DNA of 64,000 nt from Leclercia sp. LSNIH1 (lineage in GTDB: Bacteria > Pseudomonadota > Gammaproteobacteria > Enterobacterales > Enterobacteriaceae), in NCBI RefSeq assembly GCF_002902985.1, contig NZ_CP026171.1, positions 124,001 through 188,000 of the forward strand, given 5' to 3'. Shown one piece after another: positions 9,760-20,086 of this stretch. The position numbers were made by a program, and so were the translations under genes. Every line of letters begins with the position of its first letter. The first letter of the stretch is position 1. The notes under the pieces were generated by a model that was not told the DNA's origin, did no database searches, and was given only the letters and a program-made list of their open reading frames with translations.

Positions 9760-9817
9760 TTACCCACGAATAGTGGACACACGACTAAGTGAGTAAACTC
9801 TTAACCAGAGGTGACTC

Positions 9818-10117
9818 ATGACAAAACCAGCATCAACCAGTAAGAAGCCCCGCAAACAGTACACGCCTGAATTCCGCAACGAAGCCCTGAAGCTTGCGGA
9901 ACGTATCGGTGTTGCTGCCGCTGCCCGGGAACTCAGCCTGTACGAATCCCAGCTCTACGCATGGCGCAGTAAGATTAACAATGCCCGCAGCTCTTCCGAA
10001 CGTGAGCAGGAAATGTCCGTTGAAATTGCCCGTCTTAAGCGCCAACTGGCGGAACAGGCAGAGGAGCTGGCCATTCTCCAAAAGGCCGCGACATACTTCG
10101 CGAAGCGCCTGAAATGA
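9818..10117 (+). CDS. IS3-family OrfA (HTH protein)
   Basis: 99 aa. HTH_Tnp_1-type N-terminus ([19 protein letters not shown]) followed by a leucine-zipper-like helix ([19 protein letters not shown]) as in IS3-family OrfA. Its TGA overlaps the ATG of orfB (ATGA), so orfB can be read by coupling or frameshifting to give the OrfAB transposase. Confidence 0.93.
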   Translation: MTKPASTSKKPRKQYTPEFRNEALKLAERIGVAAAARELSLYESQLYAWRSKINNARSSSEREQEMSVEIARLKRQLAEQAEELAILQKAATYFAKRLK

Positions 10118-10968
10118 AGTATGTCTTTATTGAAAAACATCGGGCTGAGTTCAGCGTCAAAGCCATATGCCGGGTACTGCGGGTCGCCCGTAGCGGCTGG
10201 TATGCGTGGCGTCTGCGTCGTCAGCAGATAACACCACGTCAGCAGTTCCGGCTCGTCTGTGATACTGCTGTCCGTCAGGCATTCACTGAGGCAAAACAGC
10301 GTTATGGTGCGCCTCGTCTCGCTGACGAACTGCCTGAGTACAACGTCAAAACCATTGCCGCCAGCCTGCGGCGTCAGGGGCTTCGCGCAAAAGCGGCCCG
10401 GAAGTTCAGCCCGGTCCGATACCGCGAACATGGCCTGCCGGTGTCTGAAAATCTGCTGAAACAGGATTTTTACGCGAGTGGCCCGAATCAGAAGTGGGCG
10501 GGTGACATCACGTACTTGCGCACGGACGAAGGCTGGTTGTACCTGGCGGTGGTCATTGACCTGTGGTCCCGTGCTGTCATCGGCTGGTCGATGTCGTCGC
10601 GGATGACAGCGCAGCTGGCCTGCGATGCGCTACAGATGGCACTCTGGCGACGTAAGCGCCCGGAAAATGTCATCGTGCATACGGACAGAGGCGGGCAGTA
10701 CTGTTCGGCAGACTATCTGGCGTTACTGAAGCGGCATAATCTGCACGGTAGCATGAGTGCCAAAGGATGTTGTTACGACAATGCCTGCGCGGAAAGCTTC
10801 TTCCACTCGCTGAAGGTGGAATGTATCCACGGGGAACGCCTTATCAGCCGGGAAATCATGCGGATGACGGTGTTTAATTATATCGAGTGTGATTACAATC
10901 GGTGGCGCCGACACAGTGCCTGTGGCGGACTCAGTCCCGAACAATTTGAAAACCAGAACCTCGCTTAG
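10114..10968 (+). CDS. IS3-family OrfB transposase
   Basis: 284-aa integrase-core transposase. DDE residues are visible in [31 protein letters not shown] and [14 protein letters not shown]. It ends at 10968, 25 bp before the IS right end. Confidence 0.94.
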   Translation: MKYVFIEKHRAEFSVKAICRVLRVARSGWYAWRLRRQQITPRQQFRLVCDTAVRQAFTEAKQRYGAPRLADELPEYNVKTIAASLRRQGLRAKAARKFSPVRYREHGLPVSENLLKQDFYASGPNQKWAGDITYLRTDEGWLYLAVVIDLWSRAVIGWSMSSRMTAQLACDALQMALWRRKRPENVIVHTDRGGQYCSADYLALLKRHNLHGSMSAKGCCYDNACAESFFHSLKVECIHGERLISREIMRMTVFNYIECDYNRWRRHSACGGLSPEQFENQNLA

Positions 10969-10993
10969 GGCCGTGTCCACATTACGTGGGTAG

Positions 10994-13807
10994 GATCACA
11001 AGGAGTCATTATTAGGGTGGCTTTTTTATGTTGAGGTGGCCGCGTTTCTTTCTCCTGCCATTATGGTCGCAGGACTGGCATGCCTGCAGAACATGGAATG
11101 GTACAGAAAGAAAGGGTATTCGAGTATTGGTGATTTGTTCAAACGCAACAGTACTGACAGGATTGAAGAGACTTGGCTAGTTAATAAGGAGGTCGGAGCT
11201 ATTGAGCTGGCTGAAGCTCTGCAGGGATTTACCTCCAAAGAGGTCATTTCCCATGGAGATCGCTTCATCCTTATCATTGATAATCTGGACCGAATCAGTG
11301 CAGACAAAGTGAAAGAGCTCTGGAGTGATATGGAGCTTATTGCCGGAGCCACTCATGAACACTTCAGGATAGTGGTGCCCTATTCGGCAAGACAGGTTTC
11401 AGCCTCACTTTCTGTGGCGGGTTTCAGCGGGCGTGAGTTTATTGCAAAGCGGATTCCTGTAAGTTTTCAGGTTCCTCCTCTTATTTCGGCAGGATGGCAG
11501 GAAGCGTTAAGGCAGTACTGGAAAGAAACAGTAAATGAGGATGCAGGGATAGCGTGCCGGGAAGCAACGGTGTTGCTTGAGCGCTGGAAACCCTCTGAGT
11601 ATCCTCGTATCACACCGCGATTAATGAAGAAGTTTGTTAATGATATTCATATTCTGAACCTTACCGTTCCTGCAACAGAAGATCATCGCCATATTCTTAT
11701 TGCTCTCTACTTACTGGTGGTCAGATACGGGGAGCGAGATATTAAAGTATTACTTCGCGATCCCAAAGCTAGTCAGACCGAACCCGGTATTGCTCCGGAT
11801 GATTTTGACGAGATGCTCTCGCTAACTTATCAACAAATATCCCGAATTTTTAATAACGATACAGAAAGATGGAGCGAATTTCTGATGAGCATCCACTATC
11901 AGTCCACGGTGGAGCTTGCCAGGAGCGAGTTGCTTGATACGCCTCTTAAAGACGCGATTGGTGCTATAAATATCCCACGGCTTGAAGAACTGACGGCCTT
12001 GTGGGGTTTCGCTGAAGCATGGCAGCGAGTGGCACCACATATTCAGATGCGAGACTGGCTGGTTTCTTATAGCCGGATGGATGAGAAGTGTCAGGCTCTC
12101 GCCGAACCGCAACTCAAAGTCGCAGTGCAAATGCTGAATCAGAGTTATGCTGTTTCACTCAGAGAAAAGAATGATGAAGGTTTCGTATTGAGTCTGCAGA
12201 AACTGATGGCTGACGGGCGGATAAGCCTAGAGCCTTTCGTCGAAAGGCAAATATCGTTTATTGTGAGTAAACTTGATGAAATTCAGGATTCAGAAAAATT
12301 GGAGGCTGAATCCACGCAGACGTTGCTGCAGGAAGCTGATTCATACTCTGTTCTGGCCGGTGAATCACTACTGAATAAAATGGAGAATTTTGTAGATGGC
12401 GTATTTTATGTGGAATACCTTGTCAATAATGAAGAGACCTTGTCAAACCTGAAAATTGGCACACTAGATATCGGAAATCACGGTCGGGAGGAGATGTTAC
12501 GCTATGGAGCTGAGCAACCTCAGATAGACCTTTTTAATCCGGGAATTATCCGGCATATCAATATTGCATCGAAGGCGGTACAGAACGTAATTGGAAAGAA
12601 TGATGGTACAGGTGGGGCTCAGGTTAGCTCTGCAATAATGACGCTTAAAAATCGTCAGGTTGTTGAGGACGTTATCCATTTCAGAAAAATTGTTCTGAGC
12701 CCGGACTGGAATAATAATGTTTTAAATCAATATTATCTTAATAATACGGCGACGAGGAATCTCTTCCCTGCGGAATTTGCTGCACAGGCTGTTGCTCACA
12801 TGGTGCTCCATGGTAACTATGCCGGTATCGAGTCGTACAGTGAACATATTGGTGAGGAACGGTTTGACCTGGCTTTGGCTGCATATCTTCGTTATCTACG
12901 TACTGCCGAGAGTATCTTTATAGCACTTAAGGATAAAAATGTTCTGCCGTACATCAAAAATGCTGTTGGCAGGATTGTTGATTTAGGTCTTCTGGTGAAT
13001 ATACCTGTCCTGAGCTTTGTTAAAGGTCAGTATGACGTCATCAAAGAAGCTACAAATGCAACCTCTCTTTTAATATTTGTGCGAGAGCGTCAAAAAGCAC
13101 TGTCAGAGAAAATAATTGAGTCTGATGTGAATGCTATGGGTCCAGTATTTCTCCATGACGTATATCAGTCAGGTGAGCAGTTTGATATTTTGAAGAAAAA
13201 GCTGAACGCCCTGGCATGTGGAGTATTTAGTTCTTCTGAAAGGCTTATTGAGTGTTTTACGGTTCTTCCTGTGAACATGCGCTTTATCCTTGAACAAATG
13301 CAACTTCAGGGGCAGCATATCCGGATGGAAGGTAGTGTGGGTATCTTTGCATCATGGTTCCGTGATGCAGAGCCAGACGTTGTCACAAATGCCGAGAACA
13401 TTCATTTCCTGTGGTCTTGCCTCGACGATACCCAGAGAGAGACTGTACTTGATGAGTTGCACGATGTCTTACTTGAAAGACATATTCGTATTGACAGCCG
13501 TATTGCGATTATTACCCGTTTTCATAATGAGTTGTCGTTTATTGAACCTGAGAAGGCCGTTGAACGCAGGGCTATTGCGGCGCTGTTTAGCGCTTCTGTT
13601 GATAATGTATTATTGTCTCAATGGCTTGACCGTCAGACGTTTTCATTTTCATCATGGTCTCCGGAGGACGCCCGTACGGCAACGAGTTGTATAATGAATA
13701 ACTCGGAGATTTTTCCTCTCATCTGCAGGAATTCACAGTATATTAAAAACAGAATGTTACCAGAGAAAGCGGACGTTACAGAAGATAGTGATACGTTTCC
13801 GGACTGA
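10994..13807 (+). pseudogene. KAP family P-loop ATPase, 3' fragment
   Basis: Continuation of the gene begun at 9285. In the restored frame it reads DHKESLLGWLFYVEVAAFLSPAIMVAG (second membrane pair), then Walker B FILIIDNLDRIS and the sensor segment FRIVVPYSARQV. About 700 residues of helical C-terminal region with no recognised domain follow. The restored protein would be about 1,095 aa. A GTG at 11036 could start a 923-aa product lacking Walker A, which should not hydrolyse ATP. It is followed by a terminator. Confidence 0.85.
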
Positions 13808-13831
13808 GTTCGTTCTTTAAATCCTATACCT

Positions 13832-13866
13832 GAAGACCACAGCGGTGGTCTTTGGGAGTTTTTTTA
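13832..13866 (+). terminator. Terminator after the KAP ATPase gene
   Basis: Stem aagaccac / gtggtctt with a short loop, followed after a few bases by a run of seven T. It separates the KAP gene from the downstream membrane-protein gene. Confidence 0.75.
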
Positions 13867-14011
13867 TTGCCTGATATACATTAAGCATGTTATATCTTGC
13901 TAAGAAATAATCATTCAGGGATTAATCATAACTACTGAAGTTATGTTGTGTTCTTTTCTTTTAAAAATAAATTATTCAGATTTATTTTCTATTGATTTAA
14001 TGAGGTAGGGA

Positions 14012-14341
14012 ATGACAGAAAGTGCTTTGCTTTTGCGAGAGGCATTTAATGAATCGGTTAACTATATGACATGGTCTTTTTATTCACTGATAACTGCTTA
14101 CGTTTCGATGGCTTTTTATGATAGAGTTGAGGTTAAGACCCGAATAAATAATTATCTGAATAAGTTACTTTTCGTGATTGCTATGTCCGTTTTTATCCCA
14201 AATATGTACTTTGTTTCAATGGTGTTCAGTCAGAAGTTAGGCACCGCAGCTGGCGTTGCGTCATTCATTATTGGGCTACTTTTCATGATGTTAAACTCGG
14301 CGCCTGTAATTACTGGTATCGTACAGCAGCGCAAAGATTGA
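14012..14341 (+). CDS. Small membrane protein, unknown
   Basis: 109 aa, with GAGGTAGGGA ahead of ATG 14012. Three hydrophobic segments are visible (WSFYSLITAYVSMAF, LLFVIAMSVFIPNMYFVSMVF, GVASFIIGLLFMML). No family recognised. It lies 204 bp after the KAP gene beyond a terminator, in similarly AT-rich DNA. It contains a one-mismatch copy of the dispersed palindrome at 14160-14172. Confidence 0.6.
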   Translation: MTESALLLREAFNESVNYMTWSFYSLITAYVSMAFYDRVEVKTRINNYLNKLLFVIAMSVFIPNMYFVSMVFSQKLGTAAGVASFIIGLLFMMLNSAPVITGIVQQRKD

Positions 14342-14440
14342 GTTTTATGAGTATAGTCAGTTGGGTTTTCATCTGTTTTATCAGACTTAGAAAAATGAAA
14401 TCTTTCAATTCATTGATTTTAAACGCAAAAAAATTTCTAA

Positions 14441-15901
14441 ATGATCAGAATTATAGGGTGCTCCTTATGCTGCGCCGTCGGCATTGACCACTCGATGGAA
14501 ACCTTACTCCGCACTGATCCTGAGAAGTACGGCTACCAGGCTGGTCTAAACCGCCTTCAGCGTTTCCTGACCAAAATCCAGTACGACTGGAGCCTTCGGG
14601 ATTATATCGGCCGCAAAGTGTTTGAGGGCGGGTATGTGCGTCTTCAGCCCAATGTTTTCTCGTCGTCCCTGACCGAACGACTGTTCCATATCTGTTGCAG
14701 CCTCGATTACGTGGAGGCCCAGCGGGCCGCAGCGGTGCGGGAAAAGTTACTTTCTGGCGAGGTCGAAGATACGGCGCATAACCGCCGCATGGCGGAGCCG
14801 CAGTTTCGACTGGTGCAGGAAGCCAACGTGCTGCATATCGACTTTCTCTGGTCACTGCATTGCTTTAACCCGCGACCATTTCGCGCCATCGAACTTTACC
14901 GCCAGGTGTGGGAAGGGGGGGCACTGGATCTGCTCGACGATGAGCCAGCTATGCAACCCGTACCCCGCACGCCGATGCCAGCACCACGCTGGATGAAGTT
15001 GCCGGAAGGCCGTATCGGGACGTCATTTGACGGGCTGTCTGATCCGTCTGCCGAAATGGCCTATTTTGACGGTCGGGAGGATGACCGTGCTTCCCGCAGC
15101 CTGCTGAGCAGCGGGGAAAGCCTGAACATCGTTGCATTCGAAGAAGAGGATGAGCTGACGGTCGATGAAGACACTGCGTCCTGGATTATCTGGCATGAAT
15201 ATGACGGATTACGCCAGCGTGTGTCTGACGGTGAGTTTACCCCCGTGGCGGCGGCACAGTACCTGCTTAGATACGGCGCCGTCCGAATTTCCCGGGGGAA
15301 AGGTGCGGTGTACCACCGCCTCGCTCAACGCGGGCAGGCCTTTTCACGTCTTGGCATTAACGACCAGACGCCGCTGCCGTCCCTGCTCGTCAGCCACCGT
15401 TTCAAGATCCTGACCGACTGCGATTACCGCCTGCTCGTTGCCCGTAAACTGCGGGGGCAGCGGCAGAAACTGCGCTTCTGGTGCTGTGTTGCGGCCTGTG
15501 TGGCGCTGCACACCCACAACCGAACGCCTCTTGGGGCATGGATCACGACGCAACTGGAGAACGAACGCCAGCAACATCTGGCCCGGACGGGTGACGAACT
15601 GAAAGCCGGTCTGCTCGACGCTGTACTGACTCTCTGTAACCTGCGGATTAAGCCTCAATCAATGCAACCGGAGGAACGGTTGTATTACCGGGCTGTCAGA
15701 AAACGCTTTCTGACGACGTTAGCCAGGTGTATTTCCCAGGAGTACGACGAAACCTTACGGGAGGTTATTTGGGCGCTGAGGATGCTGTCCGGTCCCCAGT
15801 CTTCGAAAAAGACGGGATTCCGGCATGTGGATGATTGCCGGGAGAGTACTGCGGCACTGTTAAGGCCTCTGCTGAATCGTCTGGTCCGCCTGCTGGCGTG
15901 A
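14441..15901 (+). CDS. Conserved-looking protein of unknown function
   Basis: 486 aa if read from ATG 14441. No good ribosome site precedes that codon, and the internal ATG 14495 (METLLRTDPEKYG) is an equally likely start. The base composition is much more GC-rich than the KAP and membrane-protein DNA just upstream. The protein is soluble, with an acidic linker (AFEEEDELTVDEDT) near the middle and basic C-terminal helices. I recognise no domain. A one-mismatch dispersed palindrome lies inside at 14742-14754. Confidence 0.7.
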   Translation: MIRIIGCSLCCAVGIDHSMETLLRTDPEKYGYQAGLNRLQRFLTKIQYDWSLRDYIGRKVFEGGYVRLQPNVFSSSLTERLFHICCSLDYVEAQRAAAVREKLLSGEVEDTAHNRRMAEPQFRLVQEANVLHIDFLWSLHCFNPRPFRAIELYRQVWEGGALDLLDDEPAMQPVPRTPMPAPRWMKLPEGRIGTSFDGLSDPSAEMAYFDGREDDRASRSLLSSGESLNIVAFEEEDELTVDEDTASWIIWHEYDGLRQRVSDGEFTPVAAAQYLLRYGAVRISRGKGAVYHRLAQRGQAFSRLGINDQTPLPSLLVSHRFKILTDCDYRLLVARKLRGQRQKLRFWCCVAACVALHTHNRTPLGAWITTQLENERQQHLARTGDELKAGLLDAVLTLCNLRIKPQSMQPEERLYYRAVRKRFLTTLARCISQEYDETLREVIWALRMLSGPQSSKKTGFRHVDDCRESTAALLRPLLNRLVRLLA

Positions 15902-15940
15902 GGCAATTAGCACAATCAGACAGACCTAAAAAAGCGTGAA

Positions 15941-15986
15941 AATAGCCCCGTTAACGGAAAAATAGATGAAATGTGTGTGGTGTAAT
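15941..15986 (+). promoter_or_regulatory. Type-B repeated promoter element (copy 1)
   Basis: TTAACG (15951-15956), 24 nt, then TGTAAT (15981-15986) inside gtgtggtgtaatgct. It is preceded by aatagccccg. The same layout recurs at 22611-22656 and, less exactly, at 37229-37264, each time ahead of a backbone gene. Confidence 0.5.
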
Positions 15987-16022
15987 GCTCGCAGGGGTGA
16001 AGTCCGTTACGGTGCGGGTTTG

Positions 16023-16035
16023 AAAAGTAACTTTT
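16023..16035. promoter_or_regulatory. Dispersed palindrome AAAAGTWACTTTT, exact copy
   Basis: AAAAGTAACTTTT, 37 bp downstream of the type-B promoter element and 48 bp before the start of the 16083 gene, so a bound protein could control this operon. See the findings for all copies. Confidence 0.7.
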
Positions 16036-16082
16036 TTCATCAGACTAACAACATCCATTTTAAAACTATTAGGGACTGATAT

Positions 16083-16577
16083 ATGACCGATAAAGAGGAT
16101 AAAAAAAGGAACTTAAGGAAGATAAGGGGCATTTCAATCAACTGGGAATTTAATAAGCCCACTGGTAAGGAACACCTGCTATTAATTATTGCCATAGTGG
16201 CATGTATTTTCCCTAGTCAGATTTTTTTCAATTCCTCTCTATGGAGCGGCTTCCTGTATTTAATTTGTGTTGCGGGTAGTTATGCATACCTGGCTATACC
16301 TCATTTTAAACATCGTAAGGAAATCTGGAAGGGATGGCTTGACCAGTCGCTGAAAGAGTACCAGCCGCTTGATCTGCAAGCTTGGGAGGTTTTTAAGGCC
16401 CGCGTTAGTGAGGAAGGCATGACTTATGTTGCTTTTGAATCATGGATGAATACTGAGGCTAGTGCTTTATATAAAGAACCCAAACAAGAATGGTCATTTG
16501 TCGACAAAACACCGGTCGGAGAAAATGATCAGTCAGAACCTGTTCAACAGATTTCAGTAAGTAATAAAAAAGAATAG
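16083..16577 (+). CDS. Membrane protein of unknown function
   Basis: 164 aa from ATG 16083 behind TAGGGAC. A basic N-terminus (TDKEDKKRNLRKIRG) precedes two membrane helices (HLLLIIAIVACIFPSQIFF and GFLYLICVAGSYAYLAI), then a cytoplasmic-looking tail of about 85 residues. First gene of a rightward run of small genes. No family recognised. Confidence 0.7.
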   Translation: MTDKEDKKRNLRKIRGISINWEFNKPTGKEHLLLIIAIVACIFPSQIFFNSSLWSGFLYLICVAGSYAYLAIPHFKHRKEIWKGWLDQSLKEYQPLDLQAWEVFKARVSEEGMTYVAFESWMNTEASALYKEPKQEWSFVDKTPVGENDQSEPVQQISVSNKKE

Positions 16578-16634
16578 ATAATTTTAATCGAAAACCGTCC
16601 TGAAAACAGGGCTAATTATCCAGAGGATTGCACT

Positions 16635-16859
16635 ATGACTATTCAAGAAAAAAATACCGTTTTCATTTTTAATGCCTGCCACGCTGACAAGGCCACTGCC
16701 TCCAGCGCCAATGCACTTTACAGCCTGGAAGTTGAATATCCGATGACCCTGAATGATTTGTCATTGCTGTGTGAGTCTGTCGCGAAAGCGTTGGATGCAC
16801 CTGGTTGCGTGAAATATGAAATTACGACCGAGCCGGTAGTGGAAGCGGATGAAGATTAA
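16635..16859 (+). CDS. Small protein, paralogue of 22944-23168
   Basis: 74 aa behind AGAGGATTG. The core YPMTLNDLSLLCESVAKA is shared word for word with the protein at 22944-23168, and the flanking positions (ALYSLEVEYP / ALYSVDIEYP) align. A third, diverged relative is at 23203-23409. Acidic C-terminus. No known family; likely a plasmid-backbone protein duplicated within the replicon. Confidence 0.75.
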   Translation: MTIQEKNTVFIFNACHADKATASSANALYSLEVEYPMTLNDLSLLCESVAKALDAPGCVKYEITTEPVVEADED

Positions 16860-16997
16860 TTCGGGGTGTGTACACCACGTTTTCAGGAAGGGATGTAGAG
16901 TCCCGCGACCGTGTAACGACTGTCGTTTCCAGGGATGGGCGAATAAAGATGGATAGGCTTCTCAATGTGTGAACCATGTGTGAAAGGAGAAACCACA

Positions 16998-17696
16998 GTG
17001 AAGACACGTGGAATGCTTTTTAAAGATGAAATGGTCAGGGCAATTCTGGCAAACCAGAAAACACAGACGCGGCGGATTATAGAGCCTCAGTACAGTTCAC
17101 CTGAATGGTCGGTAAGGCCTGCGCAAACACCGCGACATCGTGGGCATACGCATGACTGGTGGCTTCCAACAGGAACTCAGCCAAATTCGGCGCTTCGCGC
17201 CTGTCCGTACGGTGTAGTTGGCGACCGTATTACTGTACGTGAAGCGTTTTCCTTGCTCGGGAATGAAGATGCGTGCGCGGTGGACTGGAATGACAACATT
17301 GTGATGGACAGATCTGAAGCAGCCCGCATTTACCGTGCGAGCTGTGAACAGCGTTCGGGGGATTATGGGCTGTGGTCGATCCCTGATGAGGCCGACTGGA
17401 AGCCCCGTACAGAAAATATGAAGTTCGAAGGTGCGTGGACACCTTCTATCCATATGCCTCGCTGGGCCAGCCGTATAGTACTGGAAATCACCGATTTGCG
17501 AGTAGAGCGGTTAAACTGCATCAGCGAAGAGGATGCGAAAGCTGAAGGAGCCCCAACCGAATGTTGTGTTATTGGCGATAAGCATTTTCTTGGCTTCCGC
17601 AGCCTTTGGAAAGACACCTATGGAGAAGACAGTTGGCAGGCCAACCCGTGGGTGTGGGTAATCAATTTTGAGCGCATTGCTGGGGAAGTCGCATGA
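16998..17696 (+). CDS. ASCH-like / phage-type protein
   Basis: GTG 16998 is preferred because AAAGGAGAAA lies just upstream; the ATG at 17013 is another option. It opens GMLFKDEMVRAILANQKTQTRRII and later has SIHMPRWASRIVLEITDLRVERL and SEEDAKAEGA, then WVINFERI at the end. This is the pattern of the phage and plasmid 'MLF-EMV-A-L-G-KTQTRR' proteins, often labelled ASCH-domain or morphogenesis proteins. The biochemical role is not established. Its TGA overlaps the ATG of the next gene (ATGA). Confidence 0.7.
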   Translation: MKTRGMLFKDEMVRAILANQKTQTRRIIEPQYSSPEWSVRPAQTPRHRGHTHDWWLPTGTQPNSALRACPYGVVGDRITVREAFSLLGNEDACAVDWNDNIVMDRSEAARIYRASCEQRSGDYGLWSIPDEADWKPRTENMKFEGAWTPSIHMPRWASRIVLEITDLRVERLNCISEEDAKAEGAPTECCVIGDKHFLGFRSLWKDTYGEDSWQANPWVWVINFERIAGEVA

Positions 17697-18001
17697 ATAA
17701 TGAGGTGAGTTCGCTGGGTACGGAAAAACCCGAAGGTCCTTTTGTTCTTCTGACGTTAGTCGGTGATGGTTTTATCTTCGATGAGCGGCACGAGATTATC
17801 AGGATAAATGGAAGACCAAAGCAGGTCGGAGTAAAGCGAAATTATTTTGAATCTGATCTGGGGGAAGGGAAGGCGAAATGCTGGACAGTGGATATTAATG
17901 AGGCCCATGTATTCCCCACTCTGGATGCCGCGACCGAACAGCTATGTAAATTAAGCCGACCACACCTGATTAAAATCCGAAAACTAATTCAGGAAATTTA
18001 A
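17693..18001 (+). CDS. Hypothetical protein
   Basis: 102 aa, translationally coupled to the upstream ASCH-like gene through an ATGA overlap. Mixed alpha/beta composition without membrane segments. No family recognised. An aaaaaccgtc motif follows the stop, similar to ones at about 16589 and 23514. Confidence 0.65.
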   Translation: MNNEVSSLGTEKPEGPFVLLTLVGDGFIFDERHEIIRINGRPKQVGVKRNYFESDLGEGKAKCWTVDINEAHVFPTLDAATEQLCKLSRPHLIKIRKLIQEI

Positions 18002-18034
18002 TAAAAAACCGTCTTAATATGGTTGGGAGGTCCG

Positions 18035-18559
18035 GTGAAAGTTCTAAATAACAAAGGCTCAGTAATCGAATTACCCAATTTTTCAGAACTCCTCCCGAAG
18101 GTTAAATCTGATGATGGGCGATTTTCAAAGCCCAAAAATAAAATATCCAAAGAGCAACGAGCCGAACTGCGTTTGAAATTTGGTGGTCGGTGTGCCTATT
18201 GCGGCTGTACTCTGCCGGAAAAAGGCTGGCATGCCGATCATGTTGAACCGGTGAGGCGGGATTTTGAAATGGTCAGAGCCCCCGCTGGAAGCCGAGTGAC
18301 ACACCAGGCTCGAAGTACCGGTAAGGTCATGCATCCTGAACTGCATGCAAGCGAAAATCTTTTTCCGGCTTGCGCCCCCTGCAATCTCTTTAAAGGTGCA
18401 TTGAGTGTTGAAGGAATGCGGAAAGAAATAAGCCGCCAGGTAGAACGCGCCAGGGCATACAGCGTCAACTTCAGGACCGCAGAGCGATTTGGATTAATTG
18501 AAGTCACGGAGAAGCCGATTGTCTTCTGGTTCGAAATGTATCAAGCGACACCGAAATAA
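18035..18559 (+). CDS. HNH endonuclease
   Basis: GTG 18035 follows GGGAGG. The ~174-aa protein has an HNH fold: GGRCAYCGCTLP (first Cys pair), WHADHVEPV (catalytic His-Asp-His) and ENLFPACAPCNLFKG (Asn and second Cys pair). Such nucleases are common in phages and plasmids and act in defence, homing or packaging. Nothing next to it (no restriction or helicase gene) fixes the role. It lies in the small-gene run. Confidence 0.85.
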   Translation: MKVLNNKGSVIELPNFSELLPKVKSDDGRFSKPKNKISKEQRAELRLKFGGRCAYCGCTLPEKGWHADHVEPVRRDFEMVRAPAGSRVTHQARSTGKVMHPELHASENLFPACAPCNLFKGALSVEGMRKEISRQVERARAYSVNFRTAERFGLIEVTEKPIVFWFEMYQATPK

Positions 18560-18589
18560 TTGAAACCATAATAAACGAGGATAATGACG

Positions 18590-19198
18590 ATGTTTTTACA
18601 CCTGGTACCTAAAATCCTGCATCCGATGGGAAATCTCTGCACGCTGGATTCCGTGAGCGTCACGGAACTGTCGCTTCACCTGACAGGAAATGACCTGTTT
18701 GCGATGCGCCCTTATCCGAACAAGCAATACCTGGTGGGTATGCTGAAGGGTCGCAAGGCATTGAATGGATTTCTGGTCAAAATTCCCCGAGCGTTAGAAG
18801 AGTTTACGATGGTCTCCGTCTGGAATATTGAAGGATACGGCAAAATAACGCACACCCTGAAGACCTTTGTCGAAGATACGGAATATGACCTGGTTTCCCA
18901 TGACGTGCTGCTGGCGCAAGGGAGCTACCGGGCACAGGCGTCTGAAGAGTATCGTGTTCACCCTGTCTATAAAAACATTGCGCCGGTACACATCGAACCG
19001 AAGATGGAGTCCCTGCTGTCGACCGAACCCAATTTAGAGAACGATGTCTGTGAAACCTATTCGTGGGGGATGCTGGTGCGTACGCGGGAAGAGGGGTTTA
19101 AGGCAATGACGATGCCATCAGCCCGTCTCAGGGAGTCTGAGGCACTGCGGGGGGATCGCCAGCCACAACCGGAGCAGGCCATTGTTATTAGCGGGTGA
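18590..19198 (+). CDS. Hypothetical protein
   Basis: ATG 18590 is favoured over ATG 18584 because GAGG is about 9 bases upstream of it, giving 202 aa. Soluble, no clear motif; the C-terminal tail is rich in R, E, Q and P. Last gene before a type-A promoter and IS1 copy 2. No family recognised. Confidence 0.65.
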   Translation: MFLHLVPKILHPMGNLCTLDSVSVTELSLHLTGNDLFAMRPYPNKQYLVGMLKGRKALNGFLVKIPRALEEFTMVSVWNIEGYGKITHTLKTFVEDTEYDLVSHDVLLAQGSYRAQASEEYRVHPVYKNIAPVHIEPKMESLLSTEPNLENDVCETYSWGMLVRTREEGFKAMTMPSARLRESEALRGDRQPQPEQAIVISG

Positions 19199-19278
19199 GT
19201 GGCGATCAGCCTGATGTCGTTGCACAGGCTGACAGACTCTCAATGGATATACCGGGGAAGTTGATTTTCCAACCTGTA

Positions 19279-19311
19279 GGTTATTCGGTTCGTACCCCGA
19301 TTCGGTATAAT
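19279..19311 (+). promoter_or_regulatory. Type-A repeated promoter (copy 1)
   Basis: GGTTATTCGG (19279-19288), with exactly 19 nt between TTATTC and TATAAT (19306-19311). The same architecture recurs at six other places. IS1 lies between this promoter and the gene it probably drove (20131-20367). Confidence 0.65.
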
Positions 19312-19388
19312 TAGTTAAATCATAGTTAGTTTAGGTGATGCTGCCAACTTACTGATTTAGTGTATGATGGTGTTTTTGAGGTGCTCCA

Positions 19389-19664
19389 GTGGCTTCTGTT
19401 TCTATCAGCTGTCCCTCCTGTTCAGCTACTGACGGGGTGGTGCGTAACGGCAAAAGCACTGCCGGACATCAGCGCTATCTCTGCTCTCACTGCCGTAAAA
19501 CATGGCAACTGCAGTTCACTTACACCGCTTCTCAACCCGGTACGCACCAGAAAATCATTGATATGGCCATGAATGGCGTTGGATGCCGGGCAACCGCCCG
19601 CATTATGGGCGTTGGCCTCAACACGATTTTCCGCCATTTAAAAAACTCAGGCCGCAGTTGGTAA
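19389..19664 (+). CDS. insA: IS1 InsA
   Basis: 91 aa, zinc-finger/HTH IS1 regulator, differing from copy 1 at a few positions (for example CSATDGVV versus CSATEGVV). Overlaps insB in the usual IS1 arrangement. Confidence 0.93.
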   Translation: MASVSISCPSCSATDGVVRNGKSTAGHQRYLCSHCRKTWQLQFTYTASQPGTHQKIIDMAMNGVGCRATARIMGVGLNTIFRHLKNSGRSW

Positions 19665-20086
19665 CCTCGCGCATACAGCCGGGCAGTGACGTCATCGTCT
19701 GCGCGGAAATGGACGAACAGTGGGGATACGTCGGGGCTAAATCGCGCCAGCGCTGGCTGTTTTACGCGTATGACAGGCTCCGGAAGACGGTTGTTGCGCA
19801 CGTATTCGGTGAACGCACTATGGCGACGCTGGGGCGTCTTATGAGCCTGCTGTCACCCTTTGACGTGGTGATATGGATGACGGATGGCTGGCCGCTGTAT
19901 GAATCCCGCCTGAAGGGAAAGCTGCACGTAATCAGCAAGCGATATACGCAGCGAATTGAGCGGCATAACCTGAATCTGAGGCAGCACCTGGCACGGCTGG
20001 GACGGAAGTCGCTGTCGTTCTCAAAATCGGTGGAGCTGCATGACAAAGTCATCGGGCATTATCTGAACATAAAACACTATCAATAA
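19583..20086 (+). CDS. insB: IS1 transposase InsB frame
   Basis: 167-aa frame with the IS1 catalytic domain ([19 protein letters not shown]). Expressed as InsAB' by -1 frameshift in IS1. Confidence 0.93.
   Translation: MPGNRPHYGRWPQHDFPPFKKLRPQLVTSRIQPGSDVIVCAEMDEQWGYVGAKSRQRWLFYAYDRLRKTVVAHVFGERTMATLGRLMSLLSPFDVVIWMTDGWPLYESRLKGKLHVISKRYTQRIERHNLNLRQHLARLGRKSLSFSKSVELHDKVIGHYLNIKHYQ

Larger units (their letters stand above)
9760..10993 (+). mobile_element. IS3-family insertion sequence in the KAP ATPase gene
   Basis: 1234 bp. The ends are imperfect inverted repeats of about 21 bp (left ttacccacgaatagtggac; right end is the complement of ctacccacgtaatgtggac). It is flanked by gatc on both sides (9756-9759 and 10994-10997), a 4-bp target duplication. 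Removing one copy of gatc and the element restores the KAP frame as NND-HKES. It encodes orfA and orfB. The OrfA sequence resembles ISs such as IS1397 from memory; the exact IS name is unknown. Confidence 0.85.
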
